NCBI GenBank assembly: GCA_964505935.1
Contig: CAZDKX010000010.1
Location: 1-36,600, forward strand
DNA from: JADGQM01 sp964505935
Lineage (GTDB): Bacteria > Desulfobacterota > Syntrophobacteria > Syntrophobacterales > Syntrophobacteraceae
Length of the DNA stretch: 36,600 bases
Direction of reading: 5' to 3'
Position 1 is the stretch's first letter, and each line of letters starts with the position of its first letter. The translations under genes were made by a program, and so were the position numbers. The notes beneath the pieces are model-generated. The model was given only the letters and a program-made list of their open reading frames with translations, had not been told where the DNA came from and searched no databases. Of this stretch, positions 24,138-31,143 are shown piece after piece.

Positions 24138-25283
24138 TCACGACGAGCGTTCGGAAAACGCGGTGATGGTCATGGTCTGGTTGTGCAGCTCGCAGCTCTC
24201 GCCGGGCGTGAAGGGGCAAATCTCACCGTAAGAATAAAAGCCGGCCAGGATCGTACCCTCTCCCAGAACTTCGCGAACGCCCTCAACTTCTTCTTCAATT
24301 CGTTGCCTCAGGACCAGTTTGCGACCGACGCAGCTGATGAGGATGGCCAGTTCCGGAGAGATCTCACCAACGGCCTGGTAGCTGGTCCTGGCTGCCCCCA
24401 CGGCACCGTCGATCAAGCGGTCAAAATTGGCTTTCATCAAACGGGCGTAGGAGCCCTCGGGAACGTCTCCGGCAAAAATCATGCTCTGTTCCTTCTCGTT
24501 GATTCCGAGAATGGTGCGGACGACTCCGCTTTCTCCGGTTCTCATGCGAATGCTCAATGGAAACAGTAGACCGGTTGCCGGCAAACCTCTGGCATGTTCG
24601 CCGAGATATCTCCGGTAGAGCTCCAGGGCGGAATGACCGTCCATCTCAAACAGCACATTCCCCCTGGAGCGCGTGATCAGGCGTTCCGGGCCGAAGGGGT
24701 CCCAACCACCGAGAGAACCGTAGCCGACCTTCAGTTGCGTCCCATAAAAGCCTAAAACGGCAACCGTGTCCCGAGCGGGGGGAGTGTCCCAAAATACCAG
24801 GGTCTCTTGAAAACGATCGCCGTCGCCGGCCAGTCCTCCGGTAACGGTGACCCATCCGGGCAGGTACTTCTTAAGCCCCCGCACCAGGTCGCTGCCATTC
24901 ACGATCAATCCGTCCGAGAGGACCAGCACATGCACCAGACCCAGCGGGTCCAGCAGTCTCGCCAGGGATTCACCGGCACGAAAGCTGTCACGGACCGCCC
25001 CAATACGGATCTGGCAGCCGGCTATCCTGGTGTGCTCGAAGCAGATGGCGGTGACCACCAGGGAATCGTCCGTAACCTGCGTACCACAGATCTCCCCGGC
25101 AGTCGAGCAACCCAGCAGATGGGCATTGGGGTAGGCGGCTTTCAACGGTTCAAGGAGTTCCGCATTCCTGAGGACGGCCGTGGCGCCAAAGAGCAGGATC
25201 AGTTGGGCGGATTCAGACAGACTCCCGGGTGGCTGAGGGCTCCATCCTGTGACTCTGGTCCATATCGTCTGTTCGATGATCAT
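24138..25283 (-). CDS. FIST domain sensor protein (FIST-N and FIST-C)
   Basis: A 381-residue protein with FIST-N (about 25-215; LLGCSTAGEICG and TGGLAGDGDRFQETLVF are typical) and FIST-C (about 230-365; ALELYRRYLGEHA, GFYSYGEICPFTP). FIST domains are proposed to bind small ligands such as amino acids and occur with kinases or chemoreceptors. There is no signal peptide or membrane helix, so it is cytoplasmic. The ATG follows GAGGT. It is the first gene of the minus-strand signalling cluster and directly precedes the triple-PAS kinase. The FYSYGEICP-type motif near the C-terminus is conserved in the family and may be part of the ligand pocket; this last point is inferred. Confidence 0.9.
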   Translation of the reverse strand: MIIEQTIWTRVTGWSPQPPGSLSESAQLILLFGATAVLRNAELLEPLKAAYPNAHLLGCSTAGEICGTQVTDDSLVVTAICFEHTRIAGCQIRIGAVRDSFRAGESLARLLDPLGLVHVLVLSDGLIVNGSDLVRGLKKYLPGWVTVTGGLAGDGDRFQETLVFWDTPPARDTVAVLGFYGTQLKVGYGSLGGWDPFGPERLITRSRGNVLFEMDGHSALELYRRYLGEHARGLPATGLLFPLSIRMRTGESGVVRTILGINEKEQSMIFAGDVPEGSYARLMKANFDRLIDGAVGAARTSYQAVGEISPELAILISCVGRKLVLRQRIEEEVEGVREVLGEGTILAGFYSYGEICPFTPGESCELHNQTMTITAFSERSS

Positions 25284-25646
25284 GAACTGGTACCTCGGTG
25301 AAAAGAGACTCAGGCAACCCTGAGCGGGGGTAGCCGATCAGGGGACGCACCAAACTCATCAAAACACCTCTATTTTACCTATACGGCCGATGGAATTGAA
25401 GGGGCAATGCAACAGAGCTCCCACCCCAATCCGAGAAAGCAGTAGCTCATGTCCCTTCGGGACACCCGAAGACAAACCAAAAGGCTCGAGTTACACTGGG
25501 CACTCGGGACTCATTACTCGTAACTTTTCAGGCAGTGACTTCCAAAGAGGTCGTGAGCCGGGAAATGGATGGATGAGTACGCCAAGGCTGAGTTCATGGC
25601 ATGCCCACCGCGCAGGGAGTTTCGCCAAAGGCGCCCGCGGAGGCAC
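25284..25646. other. 363-base gene-free spacer
   Basis: This contains the FIST operon leader with a promoter-like pair (25372-25400), a perfect 15-base hairpin TGTCCC-TTC-GGGACA (25450-25464), and degenerate ACTC-rich spacer around 25498-25525 (ACTCGGGACTCATTACTCG). A similar GAGTGATGAG-rich stretch follows nadE. I see no gene. Confidence 0.5.
25372..25400 (-). promoter_or_regulatory. Possible promoter for the FIST-kinase operon
   Basis: On the minus strand TTCAAT (25400-25395) and TAAAAT (25377-25372) are 17 bases apart, some 90 bases upstream of the FIST ATG. The -10 is good and the -35 is weak. Confidence 0.3.
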
Positions 25647-26537
25647 TCACCAGAAATCGTAGCTCAGGGTGAGCTGAATCTTGTTGCGCAGCTCCCTCCT
25701 TACGGCCAGGTTCCATTTCCTGGCGGCGTTGGCTGAGCCGTAAATGTTGCCGAAATAAAAGGGGAGGCCGACCCCGCCGACAATCCCCGCCACGGCGTAG
25801 TTTTCCTGGTAAGTCGCGGTGACGATGCCGGCAATGGCGAGGGCATTGATGAGGAAGGCGGTCATGCCGTCCCCGTAATGCTCGGCGTAGAAATAACCGC
25901 TTCCGGGCACCACGGCGGACATCACGCCCGCGAGGACTTCGGACTTCCGGGGCAGCTCCTCATACTGATCGAGCAGCTTCATGGCCTCCCCGGCCTTGGG
26001 CGAAAGGGGATAGTCGGGATAGGCCGCGATCAGGGTTTGGAGGCCGCTCCTGCTGGTAGTCACATGGTCCTGTTCGAGGGCGAGCATGGCCGAAGCCACC
26101 AGCGCCAGGGGGGCCGACTCGGAATCCGGATAGGTCCGGACGAGACCCTCAAAGGCTTTCCGGGCTTCCCCATATTGCTTGCTCTTCCAATAAGCCAGAC
26201 CTTCAAAATAGTACGCCCGGGACGCGTAGCCGCTCAGCCGACAGCGTTCCCGAAGGGCGCTGAAGGACCTGACAGCGGCCTCGTATTCTTCCCCCTGGTA
26301 GCAGGCCAGGCCGGTCCTGAAAAGGGCATAGTCCGCGCGGTCCGAGTCGGGAAAGAGGATCAGAAACCTCTTGTACTCCGTGACCGCCCGGTAATACTCG
26401 CCTTCTTCCATGAAGGCGTCGGCTACCTTGAGCTGGACGCTTTCGGTCAGGAACACGCCGCTTTCGGCGCGGGAAGGCGAAACCGGTAGAGCGCCAAAAA
26501 AGGCGACTGCCAGGAACATGCTGAACAATGGCTTCAT
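25647..26537 (-). CDS. Exported TPR protein with C-terminal membrane region (DUF5683-like)
   Basis: A 296-residue protein with a signal peptide (MKPLFSMFLAVAFFGALP..SRA, cleavage near residue 25). Tetratricopeptide-like helices follow (about 35-170: ADAFMEEGEYYRAVTEYKR, ACYQGEEYEAAVRSF, YGEARKAFEGLV), as in BamD/YbgF-type proteins. After them comes a glycine-rich membrane segment (about 205-265; SGYFYAEHYGDGMTAF, AGIVGGVGLPFYFGNIYG) resembling DUF5683. The ATG at 26537 overlaps the yidD stop (ATGA), giving coupled translation. A role in envelope protein assembly is inferred from TPRs and the YidD neighbour; no direct function is known. Confidence 0.82.
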   Translation of the reverse strand: MKPLFSMFLAVAFFGALPVSPSRAESGVFLTESVQLKVADAFMEEGEYYRAVTEYKRFLILFPDSDRADYALFRTGLACYQGEEYEAAVRSFSALRERCRLSGYASRAYYFEGLAYWKSKQYGEARKAFEGLVRTYPDSESAPLALVASAMLALEQDHVTTSRSGLQTLIAAYPDYPLSPKAGEAMKLLDQYEELPRKSEVLAGVMSAVVPGSGYFYAEHYGDGMTAFLINALAIAGIVTATYQENYAVAGIVGGVGLPFYFGNIYGSANAARKWNLAVRRELRNKIQLTLSYDFW

Positions 26538-27001
26538 GGTTCGCACAGCAGGTTCCTGGAAGGCGGATCATAGAGCTTGCCGTTTGGGAGCAGAGGATAG
26601 TCGGCCCCCGGCTTTTTCCAGATATGACAGCGGATCAAGCGGTCGGCGGTCATCAGGAGGCCGACCAGTGGGCCCTCTTCCTTGATCGCCATGGTGCTGA
26701 AGGTGGAGCAGCTGGGGCGAAAACCGCATCGATCGGGGCCGCCGATGGGGGAAAGGCGCATCTGATATAGTCTGATGGCCCCGAGGAAGGCCGCTTCCAC
26801 ACTTGAGGTGGGACCTTCCTGGGGCGACGGCTGATGAGACTTGGTCCGGGGTCCTTTCATCCCTGTGTCCGAGGCCCTGACGACGTCTGATCCAGCCAAA
26901 ACAGCCAGGACGATGAGCAGGCATAGTCCCACCCCGCTCTTGACAATCCGGCGGATTGGCCACAAGGGCGTTGAAACGGGCCGTTGTGAGGCGCTCACCA
27001 C
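26534..27001 (-). CDS. yidD: YidD-family protein with added N-terminal signal/anchor
   Basis: The C-terminal part (about 68-147) is a clear YidD domain: IRLYQMRLSP, the cysteine signature RCGFRPSCSTFS (C92, C98), and HIWKKPGADYPLLP. E. coli YidD is about 85 residues, sits at the inner face of the inner membrane and aids YidC/Sec insertion. Here 155 residues include a hydrophobic segment (about 22-42) after basic residues, followed by a hydrophilic linker, so the domain is predicted to be exported or anchored outside the cytoplasm. The start is GTG at 27001 with GGAAG upstream. It is not next to rnpA/yidC; it is coupled to the TPR gene and follows the SHOCT lipoprotein by eight bases. Confidence 0.88.
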   Translation of the reverse strand: MVSASQRPVSTPLWPIRRIVKSGVGLCLLIVLAVLAGSDVVRASDTGMKGPRTKSHQPSPQEGPTSSVEAAFLGAIRLYQMRLSPIGGPDRCGFRPSCSTFSTMAIKEEGPLVGLLMTADRLIRCHIWKKPGADYPLLPNGKLYDPPSRNLLCEP

Positions 27002-27009
27002 TCTTCCGA

Positions 27010-27243
27010 CTATTTGGTTTCGGTTCGCTGCTTTATGAGCTTTTCTTTCGACGCATTATATTCGTGTTCGCTGATGATACCCTGATCATAGGCGTCCTTG
27101 AGGGCTTTCAGTTCGTCACCCAGGGTGGTCGTGGTGGTGGTGGATTCGGTCTTGACCGTTGAGCCTCCTCCGCAACAACCGCCAAGGCCAACCGCGAGGA
27201 TGATCATCATGCCCACGAGACTTGCCCTAATGACTTTCACCAT
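27010..27243 (-). CDS. Small lipoprotein with SHOCT domain
   Basis: A 77-residue protein with an N-terminal hydrophobic stretch and lipobox LGGC (cysteine 23). A threonine-rich linker (TTTTTT) follows, then a C-terminal SHOCT motif (about 41-72: LGDELKALKDAYDQGIIS, EYNASKEKLI). SHOCT is a short oligomerisation or tethering motif. ATG 27243 is chosen because it opens directly into the signal peptide; GAGGAGAAGGAG lies just before it, rather close. First gene of a tight unit with yidD (eight-base gap) and the TPR gene. The partner it tethers is unknown. Confidence 0.8.
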   Translation of the reverse strand: MVKVIRASLVGMMIILAVGLGGCCGGGSTVKTESTTTTTTLGDELKALKDAYDQGIISEHEYNASKEKLIKQRTETK

Positions 27244-27308
27244 GCTCCTTCTCCTCTCAACGCGTGATTCCCCAGCCGATCGCCTGCAAGAAGATGCGAG
27301 ATTCACGT

Positions 27309-27433
27309 ATAATTGCCATGTTCCGGCCATCATCGCAAACGATGAAAAGCCCCCTCAGGAATACCGTCTTCACTGTCCCCCAGCCCCCCGCCCCCATCAA
27401 TCAGCACCCGTACGGCTGCTCGGGACGGGAAGT
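27309..27433. repeat. Diverged direct repeat, copy A
   Basis: This shares with copy B the ordered blocks ATAATTGCCAT, TTCCGGC, CGCAAACGAT, AAAAG, CTC..GG.ATACC and finally GGGACGGGAAGT. The copies start 206 bases apart. Copy A is 125 bases, longer by an expanded C-rich centre. Confidence 0.65.
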
Positions 27434-27442
27434 GAAGCGCAG

Positions 27443-27470
27443 GTTGGGTTGAGTGACAACGAAACCCAAC
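27443..27470. repeat. REP-like hairpin, second occurrence
   Basis: GTTGGGTT (27443-27450) pairs with AACCCAAC (27463-27470). Read on the minus strand it shares TGTTGGGTTTCG and CTCAACCCAAC with the hairpin at 15419-15447; the loops differ. Confidence 0.6.
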
Positions 27471-27514
27471 AAACAAAGCACGAGCAATAACGAAGATTTT
27501 CAACCTTCTCGAGC

Positions 27515-27624
27515 ATAAATTGCCATTTTCCGGCAATCTGCGCAAACGATAAAAAGGCTCCTGAGGGATACCCTTTTCATTCCCTCAGCACTCAGCCCCC
27601 GCGAGGTTGCTCAGGACGGGAAGT
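27515..27624. repeat. Diverged direct repeat, copy B
   Basis: A 110-base partner of copy A: ATAAATTGCCATTTTCCGGC, CGCAAACGATAAAAAGG, GGGATACC, CTCAGGACGGGAAGT. It ends 25 bases before the DUF1786 stop codon. Confidence 0.65.
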
Positions 27625-27649
27625 CTTATAACAGTACTCCGCGGCTGGA

Positions 27650-28726
27650 TCAAAGGTAAATGACAGGCGGCAGGTGCTGGCGGCGGCGGATGGCTTCAAG
27701 CAAGCCGACGGCCCCGGTCATCATGTTATCGCCCAGCGGCGAGCCCATGGTCAGGGGCAGGTTGGACCCTGTCAGCAGGCGCCGTTTCGGGCCGGTGGCG
27801 AGGATGAGTTCGAGGGAGGCAAACCCGAGGGTCTTGCGCAGGTATGCCCCATGACCCCCTTCGGCGAGGATTTGCTCATGCGCAAGCCTGCCCTCGGCCA
27901 GCTCTGCGACCAGGGTTTCCAACCGTTCGACGGTGACGTCCCGCGTGTGATATTCGAAGAAGCCGGCCAGTTCACCTTGTTCGAGGGCGGCGCCGACCGT
28001 GTGGGACGTGGCGATATCGAGGACCATGATGCGCTCCTTCCCATCCGCCTGGACATCCATGGACGCCCCGAGAATGGCGGCCATGCCGCTGTCCATGACG
28101 TAGATTTCCTGCGTGGGCAGCTGTCCGGCACTGCGCGCGAGCGAGCGCAGCCGATTGAACGTCTTCGGGATTTCATCCTTATGATAGAGCAGGGCGTGAG
28201 GGTAGGGGGCCTCATCCAGGCGAGCCTTGAAGAGGTTATGGCGATAGTCGAGATGAGAGACCCCGGCCGGCGGCATCCCGTGGTCCTGAGCGCACAGGCC
28301 CACCACCTCGAACGCAAAGGGAACACCCAATCCTTCCAGGATCTCCCGGAGGCGGTCGCACGGCAGGTCGCTCAACACCACGTGGTGGTAGGCAGGGTCC
28401 CGACGCATGGCCTCAGCCTCATCATCGGGAAGGACGGTGAGGCCCCACGCCGCAACTTTGTCCAGATCGTGGGAGAGGGTGCGGGCCGCAGCCTGCGAAA
28501 TGAAGACTTCTTCGCGCTGCGCGCGGTCCTTGAGCACGCCGGTCACCGGCCCTCCGCCCATCTCGCCGCCAGTGACCAGCAGCTTGCCCGGGAGCGCGGC
28601 GATTTCCTCGGCGAGCAACGGTACCGGCGAGCGGGCCACCGCCTTGAAGTGCTGCCCGGATGCCAGATCAAACCACAGAATGTCCATGGTGCCGGCGCCA
28701 ATATCGACCATCAGGTATTTGCTCAT
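27650..28726 (-). CDS. DUF1786 protein with actin/Hsp70-type ATPase signature
   Basis: A 358-residue cytosolic protein. The N-terminal VDIGAGTMDILWFD (7-20) matches the phosphate-1 loop of the ASKHA (actin/hexokinase/Hsp70) superfamily, and a second DIATSHTVGAAL segment (about 237-248) matches phosphate-2. This fits DUF1786, whose role is not established; some members are annotated next to radical or glycyl-radical enzymes. HMM-level assignment is from memory of the family. The ATG is preceded by GAGGAGGT. It stands alone between repeat-rich spacer and the divergent toxin-antitoxin pair. No glycyl-radical enzyme is in the window. Confidence 0.8.
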   Translation of the reverse strand: MSKYLMVDIGAGTMDILWFDLASGQHFKAVARSPVPLLAEEIAALPGKLLVTGGEMGGGPVTGVLKDRAQREEVFISQAAARTLSHDLDKVAAWGLTVLPDDEAEAMRRDPAYHHVVLSDLPCDRLREILEGLGVPFAFEVVGLCAQDHGMPPAGVSHLDYRHNLFKARLDEAPYPHALLYHKDEIPKTFNRLRSLARSAGQLPTQEIYVMDSGMAAILGASMDVQADGKERIMVLDIATSHTVGAALEQGELAGFFEYHTRDVTVERLETLVAELAEGRLAHEQILAEGGHGAYLRKTLGFASLELILATGPKRRLLTGSNLPLTMGSPLGDNMMTGAVGLLEAIRRRQHLPPVIYL

Positions 28727-28953
28727 GGGGGTGAAGACCTCCTCAGTTCTCCGATCCGGATAAACACTGCATCCGTGCCTTGCCTCATCATGGCGAGACT
28801 ACTCGAAAGGCATCGCTTTCTATCAATCATTCAGCTCTTTTACAAGTGCCCACTCGCGCAGGATGAGACAGGCTCCAAGTGTATGGGCATATCCTGGACT
28901 TTTGTGCCCGCAGTGTGCCGCAAACGAAATTATTTCCGACTTTTCCAGATTGA

Positions 28954-28999
28954 GTTAAACTGCTCTTGAACAGGTAAAACTGCACATGAGAGGTTAAAC
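28954..28999 (+). promoter_or_regulatory. Three direct repeats upstream of the antitoxin (candidate operator)
   Basis: GTTAAAC (28954-28960), GTAAAAC (28974-28980) and GTTAAAC (28993-28999) recur at 20- and 19-base steps, about two helical turns, so they lie on one face of DNA. The first two are followed by TGC. They end just before the antitoxin ATG. TTGAGT/TAAAAC (28950-28955/28975-28980, 19-base spacer) is a weak promoter overlapping them. Autoregulation by the AbrB-type protein is expected from such families. Confidence 0.4.
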
Positions 29000-29002
29000 A
29001 TT

Positions 29003-29251
29003 ATGCCGGTGGTAAAGACATCGTCCAAGGGGCAGATTGTGATCCCAAAAGAGATTCGTGACCAACTGGGCATCAACCCGGGGAGAAGAGTCTTGTTGCG
29101 GGTCGTAGGCCAGCATGCGGAACTTGTACCGATGCCGGAGGAGCCGGTAAAGGCCTTGAGAGGGATGCTCAGGGCTGACACATCGCTCGCCGCGGAGCTC
29201 CTGGCGGAAAGAAAGGAGGATGACGTCATCGATGAGAAGCGTCGTGTTTGA
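29003..29251 (+). CDS. AbrB/MazE-family antitoxin
   Basis: An 82-residue DNA-binding antitoxin. KTSSKGQIVIPKEIRDQLG (about 5-23) with NPGRRVLLRV is the SpoVT/AbrB swapped-hairpin domain that binds the promoter as a dimer. The C-terminal tail (about 48-82) probably wraps the PIN toxin. The start follows GAGAGG. It overlaps the toxin start by 20 bases, and three regular direct repeats upstream could be its operator. AbrB-type antitoxins paired with PIN toxins are a known VapBC arrangement. Confidence 0.9.
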   Translation: MPVVKTSSKGQIVIPKEIRDQLGINPGRRVLLRVVGQHAELVPMPEEPVKALRGMLRADTSLAAELLAERKEDDVIDEKRRV

Positions 29252-29630
29252 TTCCCACGCGGTCCTGAGGTTTGCCCAGGACGAAGCGGGGGCAGACAAG
29301 GTCGAGGAACTTCTCAAGGCTTCGGAAGAGGGAACCATTCAGTCCTACATCAACGAGGTCAATCTGGGCGAGATCTTCTATATCACCATCAGAAAACTGG
29401 GCCTTGAACCGGCCAGGCGTTTCCTCGAACAGTTCACGGCCCTGGCCATCGAGCGGGTCTTGCCCTCGTGGGAAATCATCGAGGTAGCCTCACAAATCAA
29501 GGCGGAGTTTGCCGTTTCGTACGCTGATTGTTTTGCGGCAGCGACCGCTGTCAAATACGACGGTGTCATCGTCACCGGCGATCCCGAGTTCAAAAAGATC
29601 GAACACAAGGTAAAGATCGACTGGATATGA
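29232..29630 (+). CDS. PIN-domain ribonuclease toxin (VapC type)
   Basis: A 132-residue PIN protein expected to cleave RNA with Mg/Mn ions. Acidic residues are in place: D7 (VVFDSHAVL), E42 (NEVNLGEIF), D99 (SYADCFAAA) and D117 (VTGDPEF). The family members typically inhibit translation by cutting tRNA or rRNA; the target here is unknown. I start at ATG 29232 because AGGAGG (29214-29219) abuts the earlier in-frame ATG at 29220 with no spacing, though for 29232 the spacing of 12 is long. Overlap with the antitoxin gene couples their synthesis. No sign of inactivation. Confidence 0.9.
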   Translation: MRSVVFDSHAVLRFAQDEAGADKVEELLKASEEGTIQSYINEVNLGEIFYITIRKLGLEPARRFLEQFTALAIERVLPSWEIIEVASQIKAEFAVSYADCFAAATAVKYDGVIVTGDPEFKKIEHKVKIDWI

Positions 29631-29674
29631 ATCAACGTGGCTTATCAGGCAGCTTGAAGATGATAAAAGTGGGA

Positions 29675-29703
29675 TTGACCCTCGCGTTTTTGAGGGCTAT
29701 AGT
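29675..29703 (+). promoter_or_regulatory. Sigma-70-type promoter for the peptidyl-prolyl isomerase gene
   Basis: TTGACC (29675-29680) and TATAGT (29698-29703) are 17 bases apart, each five of six to consensus. The leader to the ATG at 29841 would be about 130 bases. Confidence 0.6.
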
Positions 29704-29840
29704 GCCGTCCGAAAGGTCTTCTGAGAGTCTCTTTCGGTGCCGGTTACTGCCGGGACCTGTCAAGATGGTCGGCCCACGAAGGATGTTCCCAGCCTTTGTG
29801 GGTTGTTTTTTTGCCTCACATGTTTCTTAGGAGCTCGATA

Positions 29841-30908
29841 ATGAGAAGAAAATGGCTGATGGGTGTTGGTGGGATTTTGGTCCTGTTGCTTCTAGCCTCG
29901 TTTGAGGTCTCGGTTGGCGCTGCAGCTGGGGAGAAGGATGCGAAGAAAGAAAAGGTCCCCGCTGCCGCCGGCGCGGAATCGAAGAAGGAGAAGGCAACGA
30001 TGGCCAACACGGGGGCGAGCAAGGAAAAAGTGGCAACGGTCAACGGTGCCGTGATCACTCGCGGGGAATATGATTCTGAAATGAGTCGGTTTGAACGGCA
30101 GATGGCCATGAGCGGGCAAGCGTCAAGCCCGGAAGACGCCTCGGAAATGAAGAAACGAGTCCTGGAGGGTCTCGTGGATCGTGAACTGCTCAAGCAGGAG
30201 AGCAAAAAGCAGGGGATCAGTGTTGACGACGCCGAAGTCACCCAGCAGATTGCCGGCTTGAGACAGAAATTTTCCACGGAGAAGGAGTTCACCGACACCC
30301 TGAGCAAGATGAATCTCACCGAGGCTGATCTCCAAACCCAACTGCGGCAGGACCTGGGCATCCGCAAGTTGATCGATCAGCAGGTGGCTGCCAAAGTGAC
30401 CATCACTCCCGAGGAAGCCAAGGCCTTCTACGCCAGCCATCCGGAGCTCTTCAAGGCGCCGGAGAGCGTCCGCGCCAGCCACATACTGATCAAGGTCGAG
30501 CCCAATGCCAGCGCGGAAGACAAAGCCAAGGCGCGTGAACGGATCACCGCCATTCAGCAACGTGCGAAGAAGGGGGAGGATTTCGCAGCCCTGGCAAAAG
30601 AGACGTCGGAATGCCCCAGCAGTGCCAATGGGGGCGATCTCAACTTCTTCCAGCGAGGGCAGATGGTGGGACCTTTCGAGGAGGCGGCGTTCAGTCTCAA
30701 ACCGGGGACCACGAGCGATGTGGTGGAGACTCAGTTCGGTTACCACCTGATCAAGGTCGCGGAAAAGAAGGAGGCCTCGACCATCTCCTACGACGAAATC
30801 AAAGGCAAGCTCGACGACTATTTGAAACAGCAAAAGGTGAACGAGCAGCTGGTCCAGTATATCGGCCAGCTGAAGGCGAGTGCCAAGATCGAGACCTTTA
30901 TGAATTAG
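29841..30908 (+). CDS. Periplasmic SurA/PpiC-type peptidyl-prolyl isomerase
   Basis: A 355-residue exported foldase. A basic start and hydrophobic segment (about 7-25) form the signal peptide. A low-complexity Lys/Ala/Glu-rich linker (about 28-62) follows, then a SurA-type helical N-domain (about 63-200; VATVNGAVITRGEYDSEM is characteristic) and a parvulin domain (about 220-315; VRASHILIKV, GEDFAALAKETSECPS, GGDLNFFQRGQMV, FGYHLIKV). It assists folding of envelope proteins. AGGAG lies eight bases before the ATG. A strong promoter precedes it and a clear intrinsic terminator follows, so it is a single-gene unit. Confidence 0.92.
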   Translation: MRRKWLMGVGGILVLLLLASFEVSVGAAAGEKDAKKEKVPAAAGAESKKEKATMANTGASKEKVATVNGAVITRGEYDSEMSRFERQMAMSGQASSPEDASEMKKRVLEGLVDRELLKQESKKQGISVDDAEVTQQIAGLRQKFSTEKEFTDTLSKMNLTEADLQTQLRQDLGIRKLIDQQVAAKVTITPEEAKAFYASHPELFKAPESVRASHILIKVEPNASAEDKAKARERITAIQQRAKKGEDFAALAKETSECPSSANGGDLNFFQRGQMVGPFEEAAFSLKPGTTSDVVETQFGYHLIKVAEKKEASTISYDEIKGKLDDYLKQQKVNEQLVQYIGQLKASAKIETFMN

Positions 30909-31024
30909 CCGCCACTTCCGCAAGCTCCCTCGGGGTATGCGAGCAATTTTCAGCAGTTCGACAGCCCTTTGGGGGCGGCATCAAAACCTGCCGTCATCAC
31001 GTGTGACCGGTCGTATCACCGCAG

Positions 31025-31053
31025 GGACGGGCCGCCCAGCCCGTCCTTTTTTT
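31025..31053 (+). terminator. Intrinsic terminator
   Basis: A perfect eight-base-pair stem, GGACGGGC (31025-31032) with GCCCGTCC (31039-31046), six-base loop, followed by TTTTTTT (31047-31053). It lies about 115 bases after the isomerase gene. Confidence 0.85.
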
Positions 31054-31143
31054 GATTGCATTGAAAGGCACCAGAGGATAAAGCTTTTCCTTGCTGCAAG
31101 CCGGGCGAAATCTCGGCATTGCTCCTCGTGACAACCTGGCCGG

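Larger units (their letters stand above)
27244..27649. other. 406-base gene-free spacer built of repeats
   Basis: This lies between the SHOCT lipoprotein start and the DUF1786 stop. It consists mainly of two diverged direct copies of a non-coding unit (27309-27433 and 27515-27624) with a REP-like hairpin between them (27443-27470). No convincing gene is seen on either strand. Confidence 0.6.
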
